NCBI GenBank assembly: GCA_964643885.1
Contig: CAZXUI010000021.1
Location: forward strand, 1 to 59,463
DNA length: 59,463 bases
DNA from: CAADGL01 sp964643885
Lineage (GTDB): Bacteria > Planctomycetota > Phycisphaerae > UBA1845 > Fen-1342
Direction of reading: 5' to 3'
Under the pieces are notes generated by a model. That model made no database searches. It was not told where the DNA came from and was given only the letters and a program-made list of their open reading frames with translations. Positions 28,523-37,234 of this stretch are shown here, in pieces (the first letter of the stretch is position 1; each line of letters begins with the position of its first letter). The translations under genes and the position numbers were made by a program.

Positions 28523-29361
28523 CGAGCGGCTACGATCGCAGCCTGCACGCCGTGGCGCTGCTGCATCAGCTCGCCGCCCGCGGGCATGAGCTGGTCTGTT
28601 GTCTGAGCGTGCGCGAGTGGAATATCAGCCGGCTGCGGTTCTATCTCCGCCAGCTCGGTCCGCGCCGCTTCGCCGCCAAGCTTCGTGCGAAATGGCTGAC
28701 CGGCGGGCGGGCGTCCGGCCCGGCCGGCGGCGAAGTCGCCCCGATGCTGGAGTACCTGGAGCGGCACGGAATTGTCGCCCGCCGCGTCTCGCAGGCGTGC
28801 CGGATGCTGAACGTCCGGCGGGTCGGCGTCGCATCGCTCAACAGCCCGGCCGCGATCGAGGTCCTTCGTGCCGCCCGGCCGGATGTGATCGTCTACGCCG
28901 GCGGCGGGATCGTGCGGCAGGAGTTCCTGGACGTCGCTCCGCACGGGGTCCTGAATGCCCACGGCGGGCCGTTGCCGCGCTTTCGCGGGATGAATGCGGG
29001 TGAATGGGCGTTGTGGCACGGCGTCGCACCGGCGGTTACGGTGCTGCGGATGGACGCCGGCATCGATACGGGGCCGATATTGCTTTCGCGTCCGGTGCCG
29101 GTCGACGCGTGGCGCGAGATCCCGCGTGGCCGGGGTGAGAGCACGCGCGTAAGCGTCGAGGCGCTGCTCGAGGCGGTCGACGAGCTGGCGGCGGGGCGGC
29201 TCGTGCCCCAGTCGCAGGAACCGGCGGCCGGGCGGCAGTACTTCGTGATGGCCGAGCCGCTGCTCGAGGTGCTCGAGCGGCGGATTGCGGCCGGGTGGCT
29301 GCCGAGTGGTTTGCGGAGCGACGAGGCGGGCGAGGCGACATGCGCGACGGCCAAGCGGTAG
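28507..29361 (+). CDS. Formyltransferase-family protein (sugar N-formyltransferase type)
   Basis: This 284-residue protein carries the N10-formyltetrahydrofolate-dependent formyltransferase core. The catalytic triad is visible as Asn and His in VLNAHGGPLPRFRGMNAGEWAL and Asp in MDAGIDTGPIL. It lacks the C-terminal tRNA-binding domain of methionyl-tRNA formyltransferase, and its N-terminal 120 residues diverge, so a nucleotide-sugar or glycan amine is the likely substrate. Presence of such an enzyme predicts an N-formylated amino sugar in the polymer. It starts at GTG 28507 inside the preceding gene and overlaps the next gene by 22 bases. A second, different formyltransferase is at 46177. Confidence 0.8.
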   Translation: MRVALTSGYDRSLHAVALLHQLAARGHELVCCLSVREWNISRLRFYLRQLGPRRFAAKLRAKWLTGGRASGPAGGEVAPMLEYLERHGIVARRVSQACRMLNVRRVGVASLNSPAAIEVLRAARPDVIVYAGGGIVRQEFLDVAPHGVLNAHGGPLPRFRGMNAGEWALWHGVAPAVTVLRMDAGIDTGPILLSRPVPVDAWREIPRGRGESTRVSVEALLEAVDELAAGRLVPQSQEPAAGRQYFVMAEPLLEVLERRIAAGWLPSGLRSDEAGEATCATAKR

Positions 29362-31589
29362 AGTCTGCCGGAGGCGCACCGCCGCCGCGTCTGACGCGCG
29401 CTGCGAAGGCGTACTACATCCTGCGCTTCCTCGGTCCCAGAATCGTCTGGCTGAGGGCCGGCGTCTATGCCGGCAAGCTGACAGGGCACACGCGGCGTGT
29501 CTTCCGGCCGCGGCCGTGGACGCAGATCGCGCTCGGCGACATCGTGACGCGCGGCACGCCGGCGGACGTCGAGGACTATGCCGCGTTCAAGCGCTCGCAG
29601 AACCTGCGGTTCCTGTTTCCGCTGGGCCGGCCGCCGGCCGTGCCGCCTGCGATTCGCGGCGCCGCGGCCGAGCGCACGCCGCCGCTTGAGGAGCGGCTCT
29701 CGCTGCTGGCGCGGGACCGGTGCGTGTACTTCTTCCGTCAGCCCTCGCCCGAGCCGGTCGACTGGAACGCCGAGCCCTTCGAGGGCGGGCGCTGCCGGAA
29801 CGACCTGCCGTGGTACGCCATTCCCGACTATCTGCCCCAGACGGGCGACATGCGTGTCATGTGGGAGCCGTCGCGGGCCGCGTGGGCGGTTGATCTGGCG
29901 CGGGCCCGGCCTCACGGGATCGATGTCGACGCGGGCGCGCTGCTGTGGCACTGGCTCGACTCGTGGATGAATGCGTGTCCGCCCTACATGGGGTTTCAGT
30001 GGAAGTGCGGGCAGGAGAGCTCGGTTCGCATCGTCGCGGTCGGGCTGGCTGTCTGGAGCCTGGCCCGCGACGCGAGCATGACGCCGCAGCGCTGGCAGAA
30101 GTTCGCGCGGCTGGCGTGGGCCACCGGCTACCGTGTCTATCACCACATCCGCTACGCCGTCTCGCAGAAGAACAACCACTCGCTGTCGGAGGCCGTGGGG
30201 CTGATGATCATCGCGACGCTCTTTCCGGAGTTTCGCGAGGCGGCCGAGTGGAACCGCGTGGGGCGCGAGGTGCTCGTGCGCGGCATCCGCGAGCAGGTCT
30301 ACGACGACGGCAGCTATGTGCAGCAATCGACGAACTATCACCGCGTGCTGCTCGATGATGCGACGCTGGGGCTGCGGCTGGCGGAGGTGCAGGGCGCGCC
30401 GCTGCCGCGCGACGTGTACGACCGCATCGGCCGGGCGGCGGAGTTTCTCTATCAGATGCTCGAGCCGGCCAGCGGCCGCGCGCCCAACTACGGGCACAAC
30501 GACGGCGCGTGGGTGCTGCCGCTGTGCGAGTGCGACTTCGCTGACTATCGTCCGGCCGTGCAGGCAGCGCACTACCTTGTGCATCGCCGCCGCCTGCTCG
30601 GGCCGGGGGCGTGGGACGAGTCGCTGCTGTGGCTGTTCGGGCCGGAGGCGCTGGGGAGCACGATCGAGCTGCCGCGGCCGCAGGCGTCGCGCGCGTTCGA
30701 TGACGGCGGATACTACACGCTGCGCCGCGGCGAGAGCTGGGCCATGCTGCGCTGTCATACGTATCGTGACCGGATCGCGCAGTGCGACCAGCTTCATCTG
30801 GACTTGTGGTGGCGCGGGCAGAATGTGCTGGTCGATTGCGGCACGTTCCGCTACTACACGCCGCGCAACCCGGCCGTCGAGCATTACTTCAAGTCCACCG
30901 CCGCCCACAACACGATCGAGCTGGACGGCGTCGATCCGCTTGTGTGCGTCTCGCGCTTCCTGTGGTTGCCCTGGCCGCGGGCTGAGCGGCGGCACTTCGA
31001 GGCGGACGACGGCCAGCCGCTGTATTTCGAGGGGGACAGCTTCGCCTATGACCGTGCGCCGTGGCGCGTGCTGCACCGCCGGGCCGTGCTGCGACTGGCC
31101 GGCGACCTGTGGGTCGTGGTCGACGATCTGCTCGGACAGGGCGCCCACGCGGCGACGGTCCGCTGGCACTTCATGGACGCCCCGCTCTCGCTCGACGCCG
31201 AGCGGGCCAGTTGCATTCTCAAGACGCCCGCGGGTGAATTCGCCCTCGCGAGCAGCGCCCGGCCGGCGCCGCTGCGACAGGTCCACTGCGTCCGCGGCCT
31301 CGAGCAGGCCGGCCGCGTGCAGGGATTCCGCTCGCTCTATTTTGCGGAGCGGGTGCCGATTCCGGTGGTCGAGATGGCGGTTTCGGGCGAGCTGCCGCTG
31401 CGGGTCGTGACGGCGCTCGGTCCGGCGCCGCTTTCCCCGCCGCGGGTTGAGCAGGTCGATGCGGACGCAGAGCAGTGGTCGGTTGTCGCCGGCCAGGCCG
31501 CGTGGCGGCTATCGCTGAGCGCCTCAGCTCGGCAGTCGGCGCGGATTGTGACTTCCGCTGAGTCCGTTTCCCCGGCGGCATCGCCATGA
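29340..31589 (+). CDS. Heparinase II/III-family protein
   Basis: This 749-residue protein has an N-terminal alpha/alpha-toroid (about 90-410; KNNHSLSEAVGLM and QQSTNYHRVLLDD carry His and Tyr at positions typical of the active site) and a C-terminal beta-sandwich (from about 455; FDDGGYYTLRRGESWAMLR, STAAHNTIELDG). The family cleaves uronic-acid-containing polysaccharides by beta-elimination. No signal peptide is seen at the chosen ATG 29340 (GAGG upstream), so it may act in the cytoplasm or leave by another route. Inside synthesis loci such proteins may trim or edit the polymer. The stop overlaps the next start (ATGA). Confidence 0.85.
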   Translation: MRDGQAVESAGGAPPPRLTRAAKAYYILRFLGPRIVWLRAGVYAGKLTGHTRRVFRPRPWTQIALGDIVTRGTPADVEDYAAFKRSQNLRFLFPLGRPPAVPPAIRGAAAERTPPLEERLSLLARDRCVYFFRQPSPEPVDWNAEPFEGGRCRNDLPWYAIPDYLPQTGDMRVMWEPSRAAWAVDLARARPHGIDVDAGALLWHWLDSWMNACPPYMGFQWKCGQESSVRIVAVGLAVWSLARDASMTPQRWQKFARLAWATGYRVYHHIRYAVSQKNNHSLSEAVGLMIIATLFPEFREAAEWNRVGREVLVRGIREQVYDDGSYVQQSTNYHRVLLDDATLGLRLAEVQGAPLPRDVYDRIGRAAEFLYQMLEPASGRAPNYGHNDGAWVLPLCECDFADYRPAVQAAHYLVHRRRLLGPGAWDESLLWLFGPEALGSTIELPRPQASRAFDDGGYYTLRRGESWAMLRCHTYRDRIAQCDQLHLDLWWRGQNVLVDCGTFRYYTPRNPAVEHYFKSTAAHNTIELDGVDPLVCVSRFLWLPWPRAERRHFEADDGQPLYFEGDSFAYDRAPWRVLHRRAVLRLAGDLWVVVDDLLGQGAHAATVRWHFMDAPLSLDAERASCILKTPAGEFALASSARPAPLRQVHCVRGLEQAGRVQGFRSLYFAERVPIPVVEMAVSGELPLRVVTALGPAPLSPPRVEQVDADAEQWSVVAGQAAWRLSLSASARQSARIVTSAESVSPAASP

Positions 31590-33142
31590 CCGCCGCCGAA
31601 CCGATCGAATCGCCCCCGCGCACCAGCCCGGGCCCCAGCATCTGGTTCGGACTCTTTTTCGTTGCCGCCGCACTCTATGTCTCCACGGCCGACCGCGGCC
31701 CGCAATGGCAGGACCCCGGCTGGCATCAGTGGCGGATCGTGACGGGGCAGATCGATCACCCGCTGGGTCTGGCCCTGGTCCACCCGGTTCACTACTGGCT
31801 GGCCCGGGCGGCGATGTTTGCGCTCCCGCTCGAGCCCGTCTTCGCCATCACGCTCGTCAGCTCGGTGGCCGGCGCGGCCGCGGTTGCGAATCTCGGGCTG
31901 CTTGTCTGGCTGTTGACGCGTCAAACGGCGGCGGCATTGATCTCTGCCGCGGCGTTCATGCTTTCGCACACGTTCTGGCAGCACGCGACGGTGACCGAGT
32001 CCTACACGCTCGTCGCGCTGCTGCTGACGAGCGAGTGGCTCTGTCTGGCGGCGTTCCTGCGCGGCGGCGGGGCGGGGTGGCTGCTGGCCGCGGCCGGTGC
32101 GAGCGGCGTGGGTGTGGCCAATCACCTGTTGGCGGGGCTGACGCTGCCGGTCAATCTGGTGCTGCTCGTGTGGCTCGTTCGACGCCGTCGGGTCAGTGCG
32201 ATGATGATCGCCGCGTGCGCGGTCGCCTGGATGATCGGCACGCTGCCGTACAGCGGCCTGGTGGCGCTGCGGATCGCCGACAGCGGCGATGTGGCCGGCA
32301 CGGTCCACTCTGCTCTCTTCGGACACTTCCAGGACAGCGTGCTCAATACGCGCGTGAATCCGCGCATGCTGGCGCTATCGCTGGGCTTCATCCTCTACAA
32401 CTTCCCCGGCCTGACGATTCCGCTGGCGGTCTACTGCGTCGCCCGGCGCACGCTCCAGCCGGCCGCAATGTGCTGGATTCTTGTCGCCGAATTCGCGATC
32501 TACCTGGCCTTCTCGCTGCGCTACCCGATCGTGGATCAGTACACGTACTTCTTCACGGCCTACGCCGCGATGGTCGTCCTGGCCGGCGGCGGTCTGGCGT
32601 CGTTGATGACGCGTGCGAGCGTCGCATGGCGCCGCACACTGGCCACAACTGCCGCGATCACGGCCCTCTGGACGCCGGCTGTCTACGTTGCGGCCTGTGC
32701 GACGTTTTCATCGCTCGGCTGGTTCGCGGGCATGGTCGGCAACAAGCCTTGCCGCGACGGCTATCGTGCCTTCCTGCTGCCGTGGGGCGACTCCGGTCAC
32801 GGCGAGCGGCTCTGCCGCCAGACGTTCGCCGCCGGCGGGGAGGATGCGGTCATCCTCGTGGCGGACAACATGGTCGAGTACGCCCTGCGCTATCATCAAC
32901 ACGTGCGCCGGGCGTCGCCGGATATCGAGATCCGCCGCATGGAGAGCGCGACCAACCCGCAGGCTGTTGACCTCGACGCGGCCCGCGCGCGGCAACTGCT
33001 CGCCGCCGGCCGGCAGGTCATCCTCGTCCCGCGCGACCGCGACCGGCCGGAGGTCTCGCTGCCCGGCTTTGTCTTCGAGCGGCACGGCGATGTGTACGAG
33101 GTCATCAGCGCAGTGCCGACGGAGACGCAGCCGGCGAATTGA
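31586..33142 (+). CDS. DUF2723-family membrane protein (GT-C-like)
   Basis: This 518-residue protein has about ten hydrophobic helices followed by a soluble C-terminal part of about 110 residues. The first periplasmic loop (STADRGPQWQDPGWHQWRIVTGQIDHPLGLALVHPVHYWLAR region) and ATVTESYT match the DUF2723 family, which is distantly related to GT-C mannosyltransferases. It may transfer a sugar or lipid-linked group at the outer face of the membrane, last in the locus. ATG 31586 overlaps the upstream stop by four bases. A strong hairpin lies between it and the convergent dus gene. Confidence 0.82.
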   Translation: MTAAEPIESPPRTSPGPSIWFGLFFVAAALYVSTADRGPQWQDPGWHQWRIVTGQIDHPLGLALVHPVHYWLARAAMFALPLEPVFAITLVSSVAGAAAVANLGLLVWLLTRQTAAALISAAAFMLSHTFWQHATVTESYTLVALLLTSEWLCLAAFLRGGGAGWLLAAAGASGVGVANHLLAGLTLPVNLVLLVWLVRRRRVSAMMIAACAVAWMIGTLPYSGLVALRIADSGDVAGTVHSALFGHFQDSVLNTRVNPRMLALSLGFILYNFPGLTIPLAVYCVARRTLQPAAMCWILVAEFAIYLAFSLRYPIVDQYTYFFTAYAAMVVLAGGGLASLMTRASVAWRRTLATTAAITALWTPAVYVAACATFSSLGWFAGMVGNKPCRDGYRAFLLPWGDSGHGERLCRQTFAAGGEDAVILVADNMVEYALRYHQHVRRASPDIEIRRMESATNPQAVDLDAARARQLLAAGRQVILVPRDRDRPEVSLPGFVFERHGDVYEVISAVPTETQPAN

Positions 33143-33177
33143 ATCGAGCGCCATAGGATCTCAGAAGGGTAGTTCGG

Positions 33178-33215
33178 CCGCGCGGCGGGCGGCCCGAACC
33201 GCCCGCGGGCCGCGG
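33178..33215. terminator. Hairpin between convergent genes
   Basis: GCGGGCGG-CCCGAA-CCGCCCGC forms a perfect 8-bp stem, extended by CCGCG/CGCGG after small internal bulges. It sits between the DUF2723 gene and the convergent dus gene and could stop transcription from both sides, although there is no T-tract. Confidence 0.45.
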
Positions 33216-33216
33216 A

Positions 33217-34266
33217 TCAGAGCGCCGCCCCGGCTGCAACGAGCTCTCCCGGGCCGGTTTTCCGCAGCGCCGGCGGCCAGTCGCGCGACGGCGAGTACCA
33301 CTCATCGAGCACCGCCAGCCACTCCTCCCCGTCGCGGCTGCGGATGAAGGCGTCGCGCACTTCACGCGAACAGGGGTGCAGCTCGCTGTACTTGATGCCG
33401 AACTTTCGCAGGATGCGCGGCGCGAGCCGCTCGCCGTAGACCTCGACGGCCAGCTCAAAGTGCTGGCGGATGATGCGGCCCTGTTCGACGACGCCGGGCG
33501 GATCGGGCAGGCGCCGGCCGGCCAGCAGGGCGCGGCACTCGCGGAAAATCCACGGGTTGCCGATGCAGCCGCGGGCGACGGTCACGCCGTCTACGCCCGT
33601 ATGCTCGAGCATCCGCACGACGTCCTGCGGCGTGAAAAGATCGCCGCTGCCCAGCACGACGCGGTCACCCGCGTACCGCTTCACGCGTGCGAGGAAGTCC
33701 CAGTTGCTCGGGCCGACGTAGCGCTGCTGCACGGTCCGTCCGTGGACGGTCACCGCCGCCAAGCCTTCCGAAAAGGCCGCGTCGAAGATGCGGAAGAAGT
33801 TCCGCTCGCTGTCGGCCGAGTCGTCCAGGCCGCGCCGCATTTTGAGCGTCACTGGAACCTGCCGCGGCACGCTGCGACGCACTGCCCGAATTATGTCGAT
33901 CGCGGTCTGCGGCTCGCTCAGCAGAAACCCGCCCCGGCAGCGGCCGAGCACCTTCTTGACGGGGCAGCCGAAATTGATGTCGATCACGTCGAAGCCGTTT
34001 TCGGCCAGGATCGCCGCGGCTTCGGCGAACCGCTCCGGCTCCGCGCCCATGAGCTGGCCGCCGACCGGATGGTCGTCCGCCGTCAGGCCGAACATCCGGT
34101 TGCGCTTGCGGCCGGGCTCGATCACGAGCTTGTCGAGCACGACTTCGTGCAGGGCATAGGGCGCCCCCAGCCGGCGAGCGATCCGCCGCATGGGCGCGTC
34201 GCTGTAGCCGGACAGGGCCGCCTGAACGACCGGAAAGTCGAGCTCGATCGGGCCGATTCTCAGCAT
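33217..34266 (-). CDS. dus: tRNA-dihydrouridine synthase
   Basis: This 349-residue flavoenzyme reduces uridines in tRNA to dihydrouridine. It shows the FMN-binding TIM-barrel motifs: VVQAALSGYSDAPMRR at the N-terminus, the catalytic Cys in DINFGCPVKKV near residue 104, VTLKMRRGLDD, VHGRTVQQRYVGPSNW and GVTVARGCIGNPWIF. The C-terminal helical domain follows. The length and motifs fit the DusB/DusA superfamily; the exact subgroup is not certain. The CxxGG substrate-loop Cys region (GRCRGGFLL) lacks the usual spacing of some family members. It is divergent from the LD-carboxypeptidase gene and unrelated to the sugar loci on either side. Confidence 0.9.
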   Translation of the reverse strand: MLRIGPIELDFPVVQAALSGYSDAPMRRIARRLGAPYALHEVVLDKLVIEPGRKRNRMFGLTADDHPVGGQLMGAEPERFAEAAAILAENGFDVIDINFGCPVKKVLGRCRGGFLLSEPQTAIDIIRAVRRSVPRQVPVTLKMRRGLDDSADSERNFFRIFDAAFSEGLAAVTVHGRTVQQRYVGPSNWDFLARVKRYAGDRVVLGSGDLFTPQDVVRMLEHTGVDGVTVARGCIGNPWIFRECRALLAGRRLPDPPGVVEQGRIIRQHFELAVEVYGERLAPRILRKFGIKYSELHPCSREVRDAFIRSRDGEEWLAVLDEWYSPSRDWPPALRKTGPGELVAAGAAL

Positions 34267-34328
34267 CAGCGTGATTATACTTTCGCACTCGCCGGCCGCA
34301 CCAAGCCGGCCGGCCGGAGAGCGCCACT

Positions 34329-35366
34329 TTGCAGCCAGACCGAGCGAATTCGCCTTCGAGAAGAGCCGGGCGAAGTCGCCCGCCCCTCCAGGAATCGCGG
34401 CCGGACCGCGTGCATCTGCTCTCGGCCGCCAACCCGGCCGGGCCCGATATCGGCCGCTTCGGCTTCGACGGCGTCGACGAGTACGTCGACTTCATCCGCG
34501 ATCATCTTCCCCGGCCGCTGAGGCTTACCTTCAGCCGGCCGCTGCTGCGAGCGGTCGAAGAACCGGCCCGCGGCGGGCGGCGCGACGACGCGGGGCGCGT
34601 TCGCGATCTTCAGGCGGCGCTGAGCGACCCGCGTACGGCTGCGATCGTCGCCAGCAACGGCGGCGGGTGGTTCTCGCGGATTCTGCCGCAGATCGACTTT
34701 TCCGTGCTCGCGACGCGCCGCACACCGCTGACCGTTCTGGGATTCAGCGAGCTGACGGGGCTGGTGAACGCGGTCGCCGGTTATCGGGCTGGCCGCGGCG
34801 TCTATTGGCTCTGCCCGAACTATCTGGCCTGGAAGATCTCGCCGCCGTCGGCCGCCCGGGCGGCGTTCGGACGTTTCTGGAGCGAGCTGCCCGGCCGCAT
34901 CGGGCTGCCGGGGTTCAATCGGCTGCCGGATGAGCCGATCCGCGGCGCGCTGCGCAGCGGGCGGCTCAGGGAGGGGCGCGTCCGGCTCATCGGCGGGTGT
35001 CTGAGCGTGATGGCCGCGCTCGTGGCAGGTCCGATCGGCCGGCGCGTTCGTCCGGATGGGCGCTGGCTGCTGATCGAGGACGTGAACGAGGCGGCGTATC
35101 GGATCGATCGGCATCTGGCGACATTCAAGCATGCCGGTTGGTTCGACCGGCTGGGCGGGATTCTGGTGGGCGACTTTCACCACCGCGACGAAGGCGACCA
35201 GGTTGGGGCCGTGCTCGAGCTGCTGCGGTATCACATCCCGCGTGTCGGGGGCATGCCGATCGTTACGACGAGCGAGCTGGGCCATGTGTGGCCGATGAAA
35301 CCAGCGCTTCTGAATCGGCCGCTGTCCGTGCGCGCTTCCGGTGCACAAGTATTTATCTCGACATAA
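34329..35366 (+). CDS. S66-family LD-carboxypeptidase-like protein
   Basis: This 345-residue protein resembles LD-carboxypeptidase A/MccF serine peptidases, which trim the terminal D-Ala of murein tetrapeptides during recycling. The visible motifs are SNGGGWFSRILPQID, the nucleophile-region GFSELTGLVNA (usually GYSD in the family, here GFSE), LIGGCLSVMAAL and LIEDVNEAAYRIDRHL. The His region is less clear (VTTSELGHVWPMKP). The frame begins with TTG 34329 with GGAGAG seven bases upstream; GTG 34410, closer to the conserved start, is an alternative. It lies 62 bases from the divergent dus gene. Confidence 0.8.
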   Translation: MQPDRANSPSRRAGRSRPPLQESRPDRVHLLSAANPAGPDIGRFGFDGVDEYVDFIRDHLPRPLRLTFSRPLLRAVEEPARGGRRDDAGRVRDLQAALSDPRTAAIVASNGGGWFSRILPQIDFSVLATRRTPLTVLGFSELTGLVNAVAGYRAGRGVYWLCPNYLAWKISPPSAARAAFGRFWSELPGRIGLPGFNRLPDEPIRGALRSGRLREGRVRLIGGCLSVMAALVAGPIGRRVRPDGRWLLIEDVNEAAYRIDRHLATFKHAGWFDRLGGILVGDFHHRDEGDQVGAVLELLRYHIPRVGGMPIVTTSELGHVWPMKPALLNRPLSVRASGAQVFIST

Positions 35367-35535
35367 GTTGTGCGAGCAGCCAACGTCTCTGTGAGGGTCG
35401 CTGCGGGCCGCGCGGTTATTGCACTTTCGGGCTTCCTGCGTAGGCTCTATTAAGGGTGTGTCATTCCTGCGGTGTGTTCGGCGAGCCGTTCTGGCTCCGT
35501 TGTGCCTAAGAGTCATCGGAAAAAAGGAGAGCGCG

Positions 35536-36129
35536 ATGAGAAGAGCTGCGAATTGGCTGGCGTGTGTCGTGGCCGCGAGCTTCGCTGCATCCGCCTGGGC
35601 GGAGGGTCCCTGCTGCGACAAGGTAAAGCCGGATAACGGCTGGTGTACGAAGTGCAACGTCGGCTACGTCAACGGCGTGACGATCAAGTCCGAGGCGCTT
35701 CACAAGGCCTTGCGCGGCGAGAAGACGCCGGCGACCATCGAGTGCGCCACCTGCAAGACGGCCATGAAGGAGAACGGCACCTGCGAGGCGTGCCACGTTT
35801 CCTTTGCCCGCAACCTGATGTTCCACTCGCCCGTCGCCTATCACCTCGCACTCGGCTCGCACAAGGACCTCGAGAAGATCACCTGCGAGGGCTGTAAGAA
35901 GAACGCCAAGGGCCAGGGTTGGTGCGAGGTCTGTCGCGTCGGCATGGTCGGGTGTTGCGCCTATTCCGACCGCGAGCAGTTCACGCATGCCGGCGAGGCG
36001 ATGAAGATCCTGGAGACGGCCATCAAGGCCACGGAGAAGTGCGAGGGCTGTGCGGTCGCGATGGTGACCGACGGCACGTGCGAGAAGGACAAGACGAGCT
36101 TCAAGGACGGAAAGAAGATCAAGGGCTGA
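35536..36129 (+). CDS. Secreted cysteine-rich protein with four C-x2-C repeat blocks
   Basis: I do not recognise this 197-residue protein by family. It begins with a signal peptide (WLACVVAASFAASAWAEG), so the mature chain is exported. The mature part is four repeats of about 45 residues, each with paired cysteines: CCDKVKPDNGWCTKC, CATCKTAMKENGTCEAC, CEGCKKNAKGQGWCEVC and CEGCAVAMVTDGTCEKD. The pattern C-x2-C-x8/9-C-x2-C resembles a zinc-ribbon-type knuckle; the last repeat has lost its final Cys. A metal-binding or disulfide-rich envelope role is plausible. The start follows AAAAAGGAGAG. It appears to be a single-gene unit, followed by a strong hairpin. Confidence 0.85.
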   Translation: MRRAANWLACVVAASFAASAWAEGPCCDKVKPDNGWCTKCNVGYVNGVTIKSEALHKALRGEKTPATIECATCKTAMKENGTCEACHVSFARNLMFHSPVAYHLALGSHKDLEKITCEGCKKNAKGQGWCEVCRVGMVGCCAYSDREQFTHAGEAMKILETAIKATEKCEGCAVAMVTDGTCEKDKTSFKDGKKIKG

Positions 36130-36171
36130 CCGCGCTGCGGCGGCTTCTCTGAGATGTGCCCCCTGACGGGA

Positions 36172-36215
36172 CGGCCGGGCCGGCGGACGCGCGCGTCCGC
36201 AGGCGCCGGCCGTTT
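36172..36215 (+). terminator. Long hairpin followed by TTT
   Basis: Outer arms CGGCCGG/CCGGCCG enclose the inner palindrome GCGGACGCGCGCGTCCGC, and TTT follows. It is placed 42 bases after the Cys-rich gene and before the next gene, as expected for an intrinsic terminator. Confidence 0.45.
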
Positions 36216-36301
36216 CGCATGGCGCGGCTGTGCGCGGCGGCCGCGGCGCGTATGATGCGGGCGGTGCTGCCGCGGGCTGCGACAGCGCGTTGGAGAATCC
36301 G

Positions 36302-37213
36302 ATGTCAGGGCACGATCTCTCTCGGCGAGCGTTTCTCAAGCAGGGAATGGCGGCAGCGGGCGGTGCGGCCGTCTGGTGCGCGCTTGGCGCGCAGCCGGCC
36401 GTGGCGGCCGCTGCGTCGGCCGGCGCGAAGAAGTTCGATATCTCGCTGGCCGCGTGGTCGGTGCACCGGATGTTCTATTCCGGTGAGCTGAAGCAGATCG
36501 AGATGCCGGAGCTATGCCGAAAGCAGCTCGATCTCGGCGGTCTGGAGCTGGTCAATACGTTCTTTCCCAGCCCGCAGTACAGCTACTGCAAGGACCTTTC
36601 CAAGCGGGCGGCCGACAGCGGCGTGAAGATTCTGCTGATCATGTGCGACGGCGAGGGGGACATGGCGCACGCGGACAAGGCCGTGCGGGCGCAGGCCGTC
36701 CGCAATCACCGCAAGTGGGTCGATGTTGCGGCGGTGCTGGGCTGCCACTCGATCCGCTGCAACAGCGGCCACGCGGAGCCGGGCGACAAGGCGGCGATCG
36801 AGCGCTGCGCCGAGAGCTTCGCGGCGCTCGTGGAATACGCCCGGCCGGACGGGCTCAACATCATCATCGAGAACCACGGCGGGCTTTCGTCCGACGCCGA
36901 TTCGCTGATGGAGGTGATCCGCAAGGTGGGCGACCCGCGCTTCGGCACGCTGCCGGATTTCGGCAATTTTCCGCCGCAGGTCGACCGCTACGAGGCGGTG
37001 CGGAAGATGATGCCGGCGGCGAAGGCCGTCAGCGCCAAGTGCCACGAATTCGACGAGGAGGGCAATGAGCGGAACATCGATTACGCCCGCATGATGAAGA
37101 TCGTGCTCGATGCAGGGTACAGCGGCTTCGTCGGCATCGAGTACGAGGGGCCGAATCCGGACGAGATCGGCGGCGTGCGGCTGTGCAAGAAGCTGCTGGA
37201 GCGGTTTCAGTAG
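36302..37213 (+). CDS. Tat-exported sugar phosphate isomerase/epimerase-like TIM-barrel protein
   Basis: This 303-residue protein has an N-terminal twin-arginine signal (LSRRAFLKQGMAAAGGAAVW) and a xylose-isomerase-like TIM barrel of the AP-endonuclease-2 superfamily. Motifs are LAAWSVHRM, NIIIENHGGLS (Glu ligand), GTLPDFGNFP and GFVGIEYEGPNPDE (Glu ligand). Planctomycetes export many such proteins; the substrate is usually unknown. ATG 36302 follows GGAGA and places the twin arginines at 11-12. It is separated from the convergent acyl-ligase operon by 21 bases holding a small hairpin (GCGGC-GGG-GCCGC). Confidence 0.85.
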   Translation: MSGHDLSRRAFLKQGMAAAGGAAVWCALGAQPAVAAAASAGAKKFDISLAAWSVHRMFYSGELKQIEMPELCRKQLDLGGLELVNTFFPSPQYSYCKDLSKRAADSGVKILLIMCDGEGDMAHADKAVRAQAVRNHRKWVDVAAVLGCHSIRCNSGHAEPGDKAAIERCAESFAALVEYARPDGLNIIIENHGGLSSDADSLMEVIRKVGDPRFGTLPDFGNFPPQVDRYEAVRKMMPAAKAVSAKCHEFDEEGNERNIDYARMMKIVLDAGYSGFVGIEYEGPNPDEIGGVRLCKKLLERFQ

Positions 37214-37234
37214 CAGCGGCGGGGCCGCGAGACG

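Noticed and set aside
28893..31286. Open frame of about 797 codons opposite the heparinase-like gene
   Set aside because: Low-complexity antisense shadow; the plus strand carries the conserved heparinase motifs and the overlaps with its neighbours.
35419..35454. Promoter TTGCAC ... TATTAA before the Cys-rich gene
   Set aside because: The boxes are 24 bases apart, too far for a normal sigma-70 promoter; the alternative TAGGCT at the right distance is a poor -10 box.
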